Assembly (NCBI RefSeq): GCF_038066715.1
Contig: NZ_JBBUKT010000006.1
Coordinates: forward strand, 310,001 to 374,000
DNA from: Luteolibacter sp. Y139
Lineage (GTDB): Bacteria; Verrucomicrobiota; Verrucomicrobiia; Verrucomicrobiales; Akkermansiaceae
DNA length: 64,000 nucleotides
Direction: 5' to 3'
Below, in pieces: positions 1-7,973 of the stretch. The notes under the pieces are model-generated. The model made no database searches and was not told the DNA's origin. It saw only the letters and a list, made by a program, of their open reading frames with translations. A program made the position numbers and the translations under genes. The first letter of the stretch is position 1; each line of letters begins with the position of its first letter.

Positions 1-248
1 TAGCTCTCCAGGCCCATCCCGGAGGCGAGGTAGAGCTTGGCGTCCCCGGCTTTCTGGAGGTCGGTCGCGACCGGCTCGAAATGATGGGGATCGCCATTCT
101 TCCCGATGAGGTCCACGACCTCGACCCGGTCGCCACCCACTTGCTTCGCCAGATCGCCGATCAGCGGGTGAAGGCTGGCCACCTTCAGATCAGCGGCGGC
201 CAGTGGCAGCGAGAGGAGTCCGGCAAATAGTGCTGTCAGGCGACGCAT
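1..248 (-). CDS. Metal ABC transporter substrate-binding protein, ZnuA/TroA family (3' part cut by window edge)
   Basis: The first 82 codons are present; the rest lies beyond the left edge. A signal peptide (MRRLTALFAGLLSLPLAAA) is followed by a mature start resembling cluster A-I metal-binding proteins: a histidine in SLHPLIGDLAKQ and the segment GDPHHFEP, both of which supply metal ligands in ZnuA/TroA-like proteins. The protein would bind Zn2+ or Mn2+ in the periplasm and deliver it to an ABC permease. The partner genes are not in the window. Metal specificity cannot be told from this fragment. It is too short for the usual ORF cut-off but reads cleanly from ATG to the edge. Confidence 0.8.
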   Translation of the reverse strand, partial: MRRLTALFAGLLSLPLAAADLKVASLHPLIGDLAKQVGGDRVEVVDLIGKNGDPHHFEPVATDLQKAGDAKLYLASGMGLES

Positions 249-295
249 GGCGGTGACTGTGGAGCGGGGTGGTGTTCATGCAAGAAAATTGCGGT

Positions 296-327
296 ATTGA
301 ATCCTTGTGAACAACTTGAGGTTCAAT
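296..327. promoter_or_regulatory. Nested dyad upstream of the metal-binding protein gene (candidate operator)
   Basis: ATTGAA and TTCAAT lie 20 bases apart and enclose the palindrome TTGTGAACAA at 305-314. The element is about 50 bases upstream of the metal-binding protein start, in an AT-rich gap. A metal-responsive repressor such as Zur or MntR could bind here. That is inference from position and symmetry only. Confidence 0.25.
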
Positions 328-483
328 CAAACGATCGTCAGAGTTTTGGAACCATCGCGCTATCGATTGATGTATTCTAAATCAAAGAGATACGAGATTC
401 AATCAGTCGCTCCAATCAAGCGATGGATTCAGCTGTTTCTTGTGAATAACCGGTGAACAACGGTGAATGGAGGTGCCAACAGG

Positions 484-660
484 CTACTTCTTGTCGTCCA
501 CTTTGATGTCGACGTCGCCGCTGGTTTTGTCGCGCTCGACCTTGATCCCGCCGCCGGGAGTCTGGATATCGAGGACTTTTTCCTTCCGGTGGCAGGCGGT
601 AGCTGCAAGCAGGCTAGCGGTGGCGAGAAGCAGGGTGATGGGGCGGATGGGGTTTTTCAT
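484..660 (-). CDS. Small predicted lipoprotein, 58 aa
   Basis: ATG-to-stop frame encoding MKNPIRPITLLLATASLLAA then TAC, a signal peptide ending in a lipobox-like A-T-A-C with the lipidated Cys near residue 25. The mature peptide is about 34 residues and very charged, with a Gly-rich GGGIKVERD stretch and a Lys/Asp-rich tail (DIKVDDKK). I do not recognise a family. It sits alone between two gaps, facing away from the aminotransferase. Small lipoproteins like this are often missed by gene callers. The signal and lipobox support reality; the function is unknown. Confidence 0.6.
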   Translation of the reverse strand: MKNPIRPITLLLATASLLAATACHRKEKVLDIQTPGGGIKVERDKTSGDVDIKVDDKK

Positions 661-873
661 GGTGAGGATTTGGATCGTGGGTCGGCGGAAATGTCGCCCT
701 TTCTCATGTTAGACCCGTTTTCGCGATCGCGCCAGTGGTTGAAGAAGATGGGTCCCGGAGGGGTGGCGGGCAGAACAGTACAGGGAGCATGTTTAACCCA
801 TCTGAATCTGTTCCCCACCGTTGACGCCGTCGGCTTTCCCCCCTGAAATGCGCGCCCCCGGCAGGATCCGGGT

Positions 874-2049
874 ATGTATATGGACTATTCGCAGAAAATC
901 GCCCGTCAGATCGCAGGCATTCCCCGCTCGGGAATCCGCGATTTCTTCGAGCTCGTCCAAGGCCGTGAGGGAGTCATTTCCCTCGGCGTTGGTGAGCCCG
1001 ACTTTACGACTCCTTGGCATATTCGCGAAGCCGCCATCTACGCCTTGGAGAAGGGCCATACTTCTTACACTTCCAATTTGGGCCTTCCCGCGCTGCGCAA
1101 GGCCATCGCCCGCTACGTCTCGGATTTCTTCCACGTGGACTATGACGGTCTCACCGAGGTGCTGGTCACCGTCGGTGTTTCCGAGGCCATCGACATCGCC
1201 CTGCGCGCCTTGGTCAATCCGGGCGACGAGGTGATCTACCACGAGCCGTGCTACGTCTCGTACTCGCCCAGTATCGTGATGGCCTATGGCACCGCGGTCG
1301 GCGTTCACACCAAGAAGGACGATGGCTTCTCGCTGAAGCCGGAGGCGCTGGCCAAGGTGATCACGCCGAAGAGCCGGGTGCTGATGCTGAATTTCCCGAC
1401 CAATCCGACCGGCGCGACCGCGAACCGCGAGGATCTGGAGGGCATCGCCAAGCTCTGCATCGAACACGACCTCTTCGTGCTGACGGATGAGATCTACAGC
1501 GAGCTGCGCTACGATGCGAATGAGGAGCATGTCTCCATCGCGTCGCTGCCGGGCATGAAGGAGCGCACGGTGCTGCTTCATGGCTTCTCGAAGGCTTTCG
1601 CGATGACGGGCTTCCGCCTGGGCTATGCCTGTGCGCCGCAGCCGATCACCGAGGCGATGATGAAGATCCACCAGTACTCGATGCTCTGCGCGCCGATCAT
1701 GAGCCAGATGGCCGCGATCGAGGCGCTGGAGAATGGAGCGCCGGAAGTTGCGAAGATGCGCGATGCCTACCATCAGCGCCGCGATTTCCTGGTGAAGCGC
1801 CTGAACCAGATGGGCCTGAGCTGTCACTCGCCGGGCGGGGCCTTCTACGTCTTCCCGGATATCCGTGAGACGGGGCTTTCCTCGAAGGAATTTGCCATGC
1901 GCCTGCTGGAAGAAGAGGGCGTCGCCGCCGTTCCGGGCAGTGCCTTCGGTGTTTCCGGTGAGGGCTTCCTCCGCTGTTGCTACGCGACCGGCTTCGATGA
2001 CCTGAAGCTGGCGATGGACAAGATGGAGCGCTTCGTCGGACGACTCTAA
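874..2049 (+). CDS. Pyridoxal-phosphate aminotransferase, class I/II (aspartate aminotransferase-like)
   Basis: This 391-residue protein is full length for fold-type I aminotransferases. It transfers an amino group between an amino acid and a 2-oxo acid using PLP in the cytoplasm. Visible landmarks are the substrate/PLP motif NFPTNPTGA (Asn near 177), the downstream DEIYSELRY segment, and the Schiff-base lysine in HGFSKAFAMTGFRLGYA (Lys240), followed by the phosphate-binding Arg. An alternative ATG two codons downstream gives MDYSQKIAR. The closest general group is the subgroup I-gamma enzymes that act on aspartate or aromatic amino acids; exact substrate is not decided by sequence. The next gene starts 26 bases downstream on the same strand. 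Confidence 0.92.
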   Translation: MYMDYSQKIARQIAGIPRSGIRDFFELVQGREGVISLGVGEPDFTTPWHIREAAIYALEKGHTSYTSNLGLPALRKAIARYVSDFFHVDYDGLTEVLVTVGVSEAIDIALRALVNPGDEVIYHEPCYVSYSPSIVMAYGTAVGVHTKKDDGFSLKPEALAKVITPKSRVLMLNFPTNPTGATANREDLEGIAKLCIEHDLFVLTDEIYSELRYDANEEHVSIASLPGMKERTVLLHGFSKAFAMTGFRLGYACAPQPITEAMMKIHQYSMLCAPIMSQMAAIEALENGAPEVAKMRDAYHQRRDFLVKRLNQMGLSCHSPGGAFYVFPDIRETGLSSKEFAMRLLEEEGVAAVPGSAFGVSGEGFLRCCYATGFDDLKLAMDKMERFVGRL

Positions 2050-2075
2050 CGAACTTCACCGGGGCCCGATTTCAC

Positions 2076-2873
2076 ATGGACGAAAATCCTGATCGGGCCC
2101 CGGCTTCCCAGCTTCGGATGGAGAACTCCGATGCCTGGGTGCGGGCCCAGATCGTGCCCTTCGGGGTCTTCATGGGGTTCCTGTTGCTGTTGCAGGTCTT
2201 CAGCAGCTTGTTTGGCTGGTCGCATCCCGCGGCGCCATGGTGGAGGCACTGGCCGGAGCAGTGGATCTATCCGCTGCAGACGCTGGTGTGCCTTGTCCTG
2301 CTGGCTCGCTGGTGGAAGTACTATGAATTCCGTTGGTCGTGGAAATGGTCGATCGCGGGCGTGATCTTCGGCGCGGTGGGCATTGGGTTCTGGCTGCTGC
2401 CGACAGTGATGTATGATCGCCTCGGGCTGACCGGGGAAACGACCGGTTTGCAGAAGTGGCTGGGGCTTGCGGCGCGCACGAAGGGCTTCAATCCCGCGGA
2501 GGCGTTTGGTGACGGCACGCCGGTCTTCTGGACGGCGCTGATCATGCGCTTCGTCCGCGCGGTCGTGGTCGTGGCGCTGGTGGAGGAGATCTTGTGGCGC
2601 TCTTTCATGATGCGCTTCTCGGTGGATTGGGAAGGGGACTACTGGAAGCGGCCCTTTGGCCAGGCCTCGTGGAAATCGTATGCGATCGTCACCGGGCTGT
2701 TCATGGTGGCGCATGCGCCGGTGGATTATGCCGGAGCCTTTGTCTACGGCTCGCTGACCTACCTGCTCTGCATCTGGAGCAAGAACCTCGGCGCCTGTGT
2801 GATCATGCACGGAGTGGCGAACCTGCTGATGGGACTGTTCGCGATCGCCTACGGGAAATACGGCCTCTGGTAG
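2076..2873 (+). CDS. CAAX prenyl protease-related (CPBP) intramembrane protease, PEP-CTERM-associated type
   Basis: 265 residues with about seven hydrophobic segments. The diagnostic CPBP/Abi triad is present: an EE-x3-R motif in VEEILWRSF (Glu 170-171), a His in MVAHAPVDY, and a His in IMHGVANLL near 245. The overall architecture, with the WW/YY-rich N-terminal helices, matches the 'CAAX prenyl protease-related' family that occurs in genomes with exosortase/PEP-CTERM sorting. A PEP-CTERM substrate is indeed encoded at 60384-61157, but no exosortase is in the window. It probably cleaves membrane-embedded peptides in the inner membrane. It lies between an aminotransferase and a rhomboid gene on the same strand. 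Confidence 0.8.
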   Translation: MDENPDRAPASQLRMENSDAWVRAQIVPFGVFMGFLLLLQVFSSLFGWSHPAAPWWRHWPEQWIYPLQTLVCLVLLARWWKYYEFRWSWKWSIAGVIFGAVGIGFWLLPTVMYDRLGLTGETTGLQKWLGLAARTKGFNPAEAFGDGTPVFWTALIMRFVRAVVVVALVEEILWRSFMMRFSVDWEGDYWKRPFGQASWKSYAIVTGLFMVAHAPVDYAGAFVYGSLTYLLCIWSKNLGACVIMHGVANLLMGLFAIAYGKYGLW

Positions 2874-2937
2874 GGCCGGTGGCGATGCCCTGAATTCGAT
2901 TGGCGCGGTGGCGAATCGTGGGGGAGAGTCGCGATAG

Positions 2938-3789
2938 ATGGACGAGAACGCGAGCGAGGAAGAACTGCCGGACCTGGTGCCGGTCGGCGCGTGGCCATCG
3001 CTGGGTGAGGCGCAGGAACACGCGCTGGTGGTACTGGCGATGAATCTGGAATGCTGGATTTTTCCTGCCGCTGGCCAGTATGCGTTGCTCGCTCCTCCTG
3101 CCGAGGCACCGGGGATTCACCGGGAGTTCGCGCTGTATGAAAGCGAGCAGTCCGATCGGCGGGTGCGTATCGAGCCGCCGGTCTTTCCCGCGGGCATCGA
3201 ACTCGCCTTGGTGTGGGCGCTTTCGCTGCTGGTCGTTTTCTGGTGGCAGGGGCAGGACCTCTCGCTGGTGGACCGCTTCTGCAATTCTAGCAAAGCGCTC
3301 GTCGAAGGTGGGGAGTGGTGGAGGTCTTTCACCTCGCTCTTCCTGCACGCGGATGCCGGACACCTGCTGTCGAACATCGGCATCGGCGGGATCTTCTGCG
3401 TGATGGTTGCCCATACGGTTGGCGCCTGGCGTGGATGGGCGCTCATCCTTGCCGGCGGAACGTTAGGAAACTTGGCTAATGCTTGGGCACGCTATCCCAC
3501 GCCCTTCGAATCGATCGGGGCCTCCAGCGCGACCTTCGCCGCAGTCGGCATCCTGACCGGAGTGGCGACCTTGCGAGCGTGGCGTTTTCATTCATTGCGG
3601 GAGCTGCGGCCGTTGATGGTGCCCTTGCTGACCGGCCTGATCGTGCTCGGCTGGTATGGCAGTGGGGGCGACGGCCCGGACGCGGCGAGGACCGACGTCG
3701 CCGGGCACGTCGCGGGCTGGACGGGTGGTTTCTTGTTAGGAGCGGCGGTACAGAAATTCGAGCGGACGAAATCCACGGATATGGTCTAA
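2938..3789 (+). CDS. Rhomboid-family intramembrane serine protease
   Basis: A 283-residue protein with an N-terminal cytoplasmic region of about 80 residues and then six or so transmembrane segments. Rhomboid signatures are WRSFTSLFLHADAGHLLSN (the HxxxN loop), the catalytic serine in SIGASSATFAA (near 196, in the GxSx motif), and the catalytic histidine in DVAGHVAGWTGG (near 257). It would cut transmembrane substrates in the inner membrane. The genes on both sides are colinear, and the adenosyltransferase begins 10 bases after this stop, so they may share a transcript. The N-terminal extension is not a recognisable domain to me. Confidence 0.88.
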   Translation: MDENASEEELPDLVPVGAWPSLGEAQEHALVVLAMNLECWIFPAAGQYALLAPPAEAPGIHREFALYESEQSDRRVRIEPPVFPAGIELALVWALSLLVVFWWQGQDLSLVDRFCNSSKALVEGGEWWRSFTSLFLHADAGHLLSNIGIGGIFCVMVAHTVGAWRGWALILAGGTLGNLANAWARYPTPFESIGASSATFAAVGILTGVATLRAWRFHSLRELRPLMVPLLTGLIVLGWYGSGGDGPDAARTDVAGHVAGWTGGFLLGAAVQKFERTKSTDMV

Positions 3790-3798
3790 GCTCCGGGC

Positions 3799-4323
3799 AT
3801 GAGCATCATTACCGGCCGCGGCGACGATGGCGAAACCGACCTGCTTTTCGGTCGCCGCATTTCGAAGACCTCGCAGCGCATTGAGGTATTGGGGACGGTG
3901 GATGAGCTGAATGCCGCCCTTGGTCTGGCGCGTGCCGCGGGGGCGACAGAAGAGGTCGAGGCGATCATCGACCGGGTGCAGGACTTGCTGGTGGCCTTGA
4001 TGGGGCAGTTCGCCTGCCTGTCGTGCGACGAGGAGCGCTATGTCAGCGCGGGGTATGCGCGGGTGACGGAGGCGGACTTGGAGTGGATCGAGACCACGGC
4101 GCGTGATTTCGAGGCACGGGGCATTGTTTTCAAAGGGTGGGCGCGGCCAGGTGTGGAGCATTCGATGGCGAGAGCCGGGATGGACTTCGCGCGGACCATC
4201 GCCCGCCGGGCGGAACGGGCGGTGCTGAAGCACCATGATGCGGGCGGGGAGGTGTCGACGATGCTTAGGCTCTTTTTCAACCGGCTGTCGGACCTGCTGT
4301 GGATTCTGGCGCGGGCGGCCTGA
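3799..4323 (+). CDS. pduO: Cob(I)alamin adenosyltransferase, PduO/ATR type
   Basis: The enzyme transfers the 5'-deoxyadenosyl group of ATP to cob(I)alamin to make adenosylcobalamin. The 174-residue length and the N-terminal ATP-binding motif (TGRGDDGETDLLFGRR), the VLGTVDELNAALGLAR helix, and the C-terminal FFNRLSDLLWILAR motif are typical of the PduO-type trimeric enzymes, not of CobA/BtuR. Its 3' end overlaps the convergent Smr gene by 47 bases. No B12-dependent enzyme or cobalamin riboswitch is visible nearby, so it is probably a housekeeping copy. Confidence 0.9.
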   Translation: MSIITGRGDDGETDLLFGRRISKTSQRIEVLGTVDELNAALGLARAAGATEEVEAIIDRVQDLLVALMGQFACLSCDEERYVSAGYARVTEADLEWIETTARDFEARGIVFKGWARPGVEHSMARAGMDFARTIARRAERAVLKHHDAGGEVSTMLRLFFNRLSDLLWILARAA

Positions 4324-4585
4324 GGACAACCCACGTCGCGCCCCAGCCGCCGTCGGCTGCTGGATAGTGGAATTCTGCCACCTCCGGCAACCGTCGCAGC
4401 AGGGCATGGACGCCTTCCCGGAGAGTGCCGGTGCCTTTTCCATGGATCACCCGGACGCCGTGGATCCCGAGGCGCAGGCACTCCGAGAAATACTCCGGCA
4501 GCAGGTCCCGGATCTCGGACGGGCGGAAGGTGTGCAGGTCCAGCTCATTCGTCACCGGGACCGGATGGGGTTCATCATCATCCAT
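4277..4585 (-). CDS. Smr-domain protein (MutS2 C-terminal-like)
   Basis: A stand-alone Smr domain of 102 residues. The conserved LDLHTF motif near the start and the HGKGTGTLREGV motif are both present, followed by the usual FHYPAADGGWGATWVVL end. Smr domains bind or nick nucleic acids, and stand-alone versions have been tied to DNA or mRNA processing; the target here is unknown. The chosen ATG gives MDDDEPHPV. A longer frame would need a TTG codon 30 bases upstream and has no better ribosome binding site. The last 47 bases overlap the end of the convergent adenosyltransferase gene. Confidence 0.82.
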   Translation of the reverse strand: MDDDEPHPVPVTNELDLHTFRPSEIRDLLPEYFSECLRLGIHGVRVIHGKGTGTLREGVHALLRRLPEVAEFHYPAADGGWGATWVVLRPPAPESTAGPTAG

Positions 4586-4707
4586 GGGCCCGGGATTCTC
4601 AGCTCTACCGTGCAAAATGGCGAAGGGCGAAAGACGGCATGTAAGAGCAATTTTTACCTTTGCAAGCTAGGGGGGCTTCGCGTAGTTCTCCGGCCCGCCG
4701 GTGAAAT

Positions 4708-4783
4708 GGTGGCCGTAGTTCAATGGTAGAGCCCCAGATTGTGATTCTGGTTGTTGCGGGTTCGAGTCCCGTCGGTCACCCCA
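4708..4783 (+). tRNA. tRNA-His (GTG anticodon)
   Basis: A complete cloverleaf. Acceptor GTGGCCG pairs with CGGTCAC; there is an extra G at position -1 opposite C73, the hallmark of tRNA-His. Anticodon stem CCAGA/TCTGG holds a seven-base loop TTGTGAT with anticodon GTG. The T arm is GCGGGTTCGAGTCCCGT. The CCA end is encoded. It lies directly upstream of the rnc gene, with a stem-loop between. Confidence 0.97.
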
Positions 4784-4823
4784 CCTCTTTCTTCGGGAGC
4801 CAAGCGGCTCCGGTTTGAAGAGG
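4784..4823 (+). promoter_or_regulatory. Stem-loop between tRNA-His and rnc (possible RNase III autoregulation or processing site)
   Basis: An imperfect hairpin. The inner stem GGAGCC/GGCTCC closes a four-base AAGC loop, and the outer stem CCTCTTTC/GAAGAGG has one bulged T. There is no T-tract on either side, so a simple terminator is unlikely. It ends 22 bases before the rnc start codon, where E. coli rnc carries a hairpin that RNase III itself cleaves. Confidence 0.5.
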
Positions 4824-4845
4824 CGGAAACGGGTGGTTAAGCCGT

Positions 4846-5532
4846 ATGGAAAGCCTCGAGAGTCGCCTCGGATACAAGTTTCGTAACTCGCTTCTACTAG
4901 CCGAGGCGATGACCCATCCGAGCCTCGCTTACGAGTCTCAACGGCCCCACTTCGATAACCAGCGCTTGGAGTTCCTCGGCGATGCCGTGCTCCAGCTGAT
5001 CCTCACGGAGGACCTTTACCGGATGTTCCCGGATTTCCCGGAAGGACGTCTGACCAAGCTGCGGTCGCAGCTCGTTTCACGCCGGGCGCTCGCACGCTTC
5101 GCGCTGAGCATCGACCTCGGCAGCTATGTCCTGCTCGGCAAGGGCGAGGAAGCCACGGGTGGCCGTCGCCGGATGTCCACGCTGGCGGATGGCTTCGAGG
5201 CCCTGATCGGTGCCGTCTATCTGGACATCGGCTATACCGGTGCCCGTGATCTGGTGCTGCGGCTTTTCCAATCCGAGATCGAAGCACTGGCCGGCAGCCC
5301 GGAGGAGCGGAATCCCAAGGGCGAGCTTCAGGAGTGCCTGCAGGCGATCCATCCGCAGGCCCCCAGCTACCGCATGCTCGGCGAGAGCGGTCCGGACCAT
5401 CGCAAGGTTTTCCAAGCCGAGGTTTCGTGGCGTGGCTTGGTGCTCGCGGTGGGGAAAGGGAAGAGCAAGAAGGAAGCAGAAGCCCGTGCGGCCGGAGAGG
5501 CGTTGCGGACGAGGCTGTGGGAGAAGGCTTGA
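4846..5532 (+). CDS. rnc: Ribonuclease III
   Basis: 228 residues, the normal size. It cleaves double-stranded RNA in rRNA and mRNA processing. The N-terminal catalytic domain carries the family signature QRLEFLGDAVLQ (residues 39-50) with its acidic metal ligands, then a second acidic cluster in ADGFEALIGAVYLD. A C-terminal dsRNA-binding domain runs from about residue 158 (NPKGELQECLQ) to the end (KGKSKKEAEARAAGEAL). A GGGTGG ribosome-binding-like run lies nine bases before the ATG. The leader contains a strong stem-loop directly after tRNA-His. Confidence 0.97.
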   Translation: MESLESRLGYKFRNSLLLAEAMTHPSLAYESQRPHFDNQRLEFLGDAVLQLILTEDLYRMFPDFPEGRLTKLRSQLVSRRALARFALSIDLGSYVLLGKGEEATGGRRRMSTLADGFEALIGAVYLDIGYTGARDLVLRLFQSEIEALAGSPEERNPKGELQECLQAIHPQAPSYRMLGESGPDHRKVFQAEVSWRGLVLAVGKGKSKKEAEARAAGEALRTRLWEKA

Positions 5533-5559
5533 TTTGGAAGTGCCGATCCCGGCAATCCT

Positions 5560-6384
5560 TCAGACTTCCTCCATCGCGTGGATGGTGATCGCGTGCTCTT
5601 GGCAAAGCCGGAAGACGGTATCCCGCTCTAACAGCAAGGTCTTGTTCGCTTCCACGGTGATCGAACCCACGCTGGCTTCGATGCAGGTTTCGATCGTGAG
5701 CGGACCCACCACGGGAACGTCGAAACGGAAATCCTGGCTGGGCTTGGAGACCTTCACGAGCATCACGTCCTTGCCGCGGCCGAGTTCGCCGCCGCGCTTG
5801 ATGCAGGCATTGGTGCCTTCGAAGGCCTCGACTGCGAGCACGGTGCCGTGGCGGACGACCACGGTCTGTCCGATGTCGAGGCGGCTGGTTTCCTTGGCGA
5901 TCTTGAAGCCGTAGGTGGCGTCCTCGAGCTGGCGCTTTTTGAGGACCGGGCCGCAGACGTGACCGGCCTTTGGCAGCAGGTCTTCGAGGAAGGTGGTGGC
6001 CGGGAGCAGGTGGATGTGGTCCTTGGCCAGCTCGTCGGCGATCCCGCCGAAAAGCGACTCGGCATTCCGCTGCTTCAGGCGGGCCAGCAGCATCAGGGTC
6101 CTCAGGTCGGGGCGGAGGTCGAAGAGGTTCTTCGGCGCGATCTGGCCGACCATGATCGCCTCGGTCGCCTTCTGGGACTTGAAAAACTTGATCAGCTTGC
6201 CGAGCTGGCCGACGCGGAACCAACCGGAGGCGTCGACGAGGTCGAGGAATTCGGGCTTGGTTTCGCCCTCGAAAGCGGCGGCCACCAGACGGATATCCGG
6301 GCACTTCGCGCGCGCCGCGCGGGCGAAAGTCTCGGGGTATACGCCGTTACCTGCGATAATACCAATAGTGCGTGTCTCCGCCAT
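5560..6384 (-). CDS. lpxI: UDP-2,3-diacylglucosamine diphosphatase, LpxI type
   Basis: A 274-residue member of the LpxI (DUF1009) family, which hydrolyses UDP-2,3-diacylglucosamine to lipid X in lipid A biosynthesis, replacing LpxH in many phyla. Support comes from the N-terminal IGIIAGNGVYPETFAR, the central KIAKETSRLDIGQTVVV and EGTNACIKRGGELG motifs, and the C-terminal VGPLTIETCIEASVG, in the family order. The start chosen is MAETRTIG; the open frame extends 60 bases further but runs toward the tRNA-Leu gene. Together with the lpxL-like gene at 54135 it implies a lipid A-containing outer membrane. Confidence 0.92.
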   Translation of the reverse strand: MAETRTIGIIAGNGVYPETFARAARAKCPDIRLVAAAFEGETKPEFLDLVDASGWFRVGQLGKLIKFFKSQKATEAIMVGQIAPKNLFDLRPDLRTLMLLARLKQRNAESLFGGIADELAKDHIHLLPATTFLEDLLPKAGHVCGPVLKKRQLEDATYGFKIAKETSRLDIGQTVVVRHGTVLAVEAFEGTNACIKRGGELGRGKDVMLVKVSKPSQDFRFDVPVVGPLTIETCIEASVGSITVEANKTLLLERDTVFRLCQEHAITIHAMEEV

Positions 6385-6417
6385 GCCTCGAAAAAAAGGG
6401 GGTCCGGAGAGCACCCG

Positions 6418-6497
6418 TAGCGGCTGTGGGACTCGAACCCACACTCGTTAGAACTCGATTTTGAGTCGAGCGCGTCTACCAATTCCGCCAAGCCGCC
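6418..6497 (-). tRNA. tRNA-Leu (CAA anticodon)
   Basis: Read on the minus strand: acceptor GGCGGCT pairs with AGCCGCT (one G-U), and the D arm contains GCGGAATTGGTAGACGC typical of bacterial tRNA-Leu. Anticodon stem CTCGA/TCGAG holds loop CTCAAAA with anticodon CAA. The variable arm is long, as in class II tRNAs. The T arm is GTGGGTTCGAGTCCCAC. CCA is not encoded. It ends 33 bases before the lpxI start. Confidence 0.96.
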
Positions 6498-6553
6498 CTT
6501 CGGTGTGCCGGGGAGAAAAGCGTGCCTGCCGCCGTGGCGCAAGCGGCAAGTTT

Positions 6554-7960
6554 TCAGGAAAGGCCGCGAAGGCCGTCCTTGGCGTCGCCGAGTTCGTGGG
6601 CTTGGACCCCGGCGGATTCCAGCATGTTGATCCAGAGTCCGCAGAGCGGGGTGCCGGGGTCGTAGACGACGTGCTTGCCGGTCTTCAGCCCGGCCTTGCT
6701 GCCGCCGGCGACGACGATCGGGACGTTTTTCGGGTCGTGGGAATTCCCGTCGCGGATGGGGGAGCCGAAGGCGACCATGGAGTGGTCGAGGAGGGTGGCG
6801 TCGCCTTCCTTGATCTCCTTCATGCGGTCGAGCATGTAGCTGTACTGCTCGACGTGCCAGCGATTGATCTTCTCGTACTGGTCGAGCTTCTTGATGTCGT
6901 TGCTGTGGTGGGAGAGGTCATGGTGGCCGCCATTGACGCCTTCGAGGAAGGAGAAGTTCCGGCCGGTGACGTCGTTGCCAAACATGAAGGACGAGACGCG
7001 GGTCGAGTCGGACCAGAAGGCGAGGACCATGAGGTCCATCATGATGCGGCAGTGTTCGCCGTGGTCGAAGCGGGTGATCGCGTTGAGTTCGTCCTCGCGG
7101 CTGGCCTTGCCCATGGCGTTTGAGATCCGCTTGTCGAGTGCGTCCATTTTCTTGAGCAGCTCGGGCGGGAGGTTTTCGCCAGCGCCGAGTGAGGCGGCTT
7201 CGGCTTCGATGCGGCGTTCCACTTCACGGACGGATTCGAGATATTGCTCCAGCTTCGCCTTGTCGGAGCTGCCGAGCTTCGACTGCAAGCGCTTGGCGTC
7301 CTGGCTGACCAGATCGAGCACCGACTTGTCATCGGCGGCTTGCTTCTCGCCGCCCTTCGAGCGGGTGCGGAAGAGACGGTCGAAGGCGACGCGGGGATTG
7401 ATCTCGCAGGGCAGGGGGACGGTGGAGGTCTTCCAGGAGATGTGGGAAGCGTAGAGGCGGGTGTAGTTGACGTTCGTGTCGATGCCCGTGGCGACCGGTT
7501 CCGTGCCGAGTTCCAGTGAGGGGAGCTTGGTGTCCTTCCCGATCTGTTGGGCCGCGATCTGGTCCATCGAAGTGGCACCCGCGGCAATGTCGGAGCCGGT
7601 GGTCTTGGTGATGGTGGTGCCGGTCAGCCAGCCGCCGGTCTTCACGTAGTGACCGTCGCCGCTGAAGGACGCCTTGTTTTGAAGGCCGGTGAGGATGAGT
7701 AGGTCCTCGCGGTGTTTCTCGATGGGCGAGAGGATGGGAGAGAGCTTGAACTTGGAACCTTCACCCTCCGGCGTCCAGCGGTCCGCGCGCACGCCGTTCG
7801 GCATGTAGAGCAGCGCGATCCGGATTGGCAGCGAGCCTGACGTGCCCGCTGCCATCAGGGGGCGCATGGCATCGAGGAATGGCAATGCAAGCGTGGCCCC
7901 GGCGCCGCGTAGGAAGCTGCGGCGAGGCATGAGCCATTTGTGGGATTGGATATTCGCCAT
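6554..7960 (-). CDS. DUF1552 protein with Tat-type signal
   Basis: 468 residues. The N-terminus PRRSFLRGAGATLALPFLD (Arg 13-14) is a twin-arginine signal, so the protein is likely exported folded. The body has the DUF1552 hallmarks: RIALLYMPNGVRADRW, ILTGLQNKA, a GDGHYVKTGGWLTGT block, and the C-terminal GGHHDLSHHSND. DUF1552 proteins are related to the sulfatase/phosphatase-like DUF1501 group, and in Planctomycetes and Verrucomicrobia are almost always encoded with a DUF1592/DUF1588 heme protein, as here (13-base gap upstream). The biochemical role of the pair is not established. Confidence 0.9.
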   Translation of the reverse strand: MANIQSHKWLMPRRSFLRGAGATLALPFLDAMRPLMAAGTSGSLPIRIALLYMPNGVRADRWTPEGEGSKFKLSPILSPIEKHREDLLILTGLQNKASFSGDGHYVKTGGWLTGTTITKTTGSDIAAGATSMDQIAAQQIGKDTKLPSLELGTEPVATGIDTNVNYTRLYASHISWKTSTVPLPCEINPRVAFDRLFRTRSKGGEKQAADDKSVLDLVSQDAKRLQSKLGSSDKAKLEQYLESVREVERRIEAEAASLGAGENLPPELLKKMDALDKRISNAMGKASREDELNAITRFDHGEHCRIMMDLMVLAFWSDSTRVSSFMFGNDVTGRNFSFLEGVNGGHHDLSHHSNDIKKLDQYEKINRWHVEQYSYMLDRMKEIKEGDATLLDHSMVAFGSPIRDGNSHDPKNVPIVVAGGSKAGLKTGKHVVYDPGTPLCGLWINMLESAGVQAHELGDAKDGLRGLS

Positions 7961-7973
7961 GGGGGAATCGTGG

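Noticed and set aside
3789-3799. Cobalamin riboswitch for the adenosyltransferase gene
   Set aside because: The gap to the upstream gene is only ten bases, with no room for a riboswitch.
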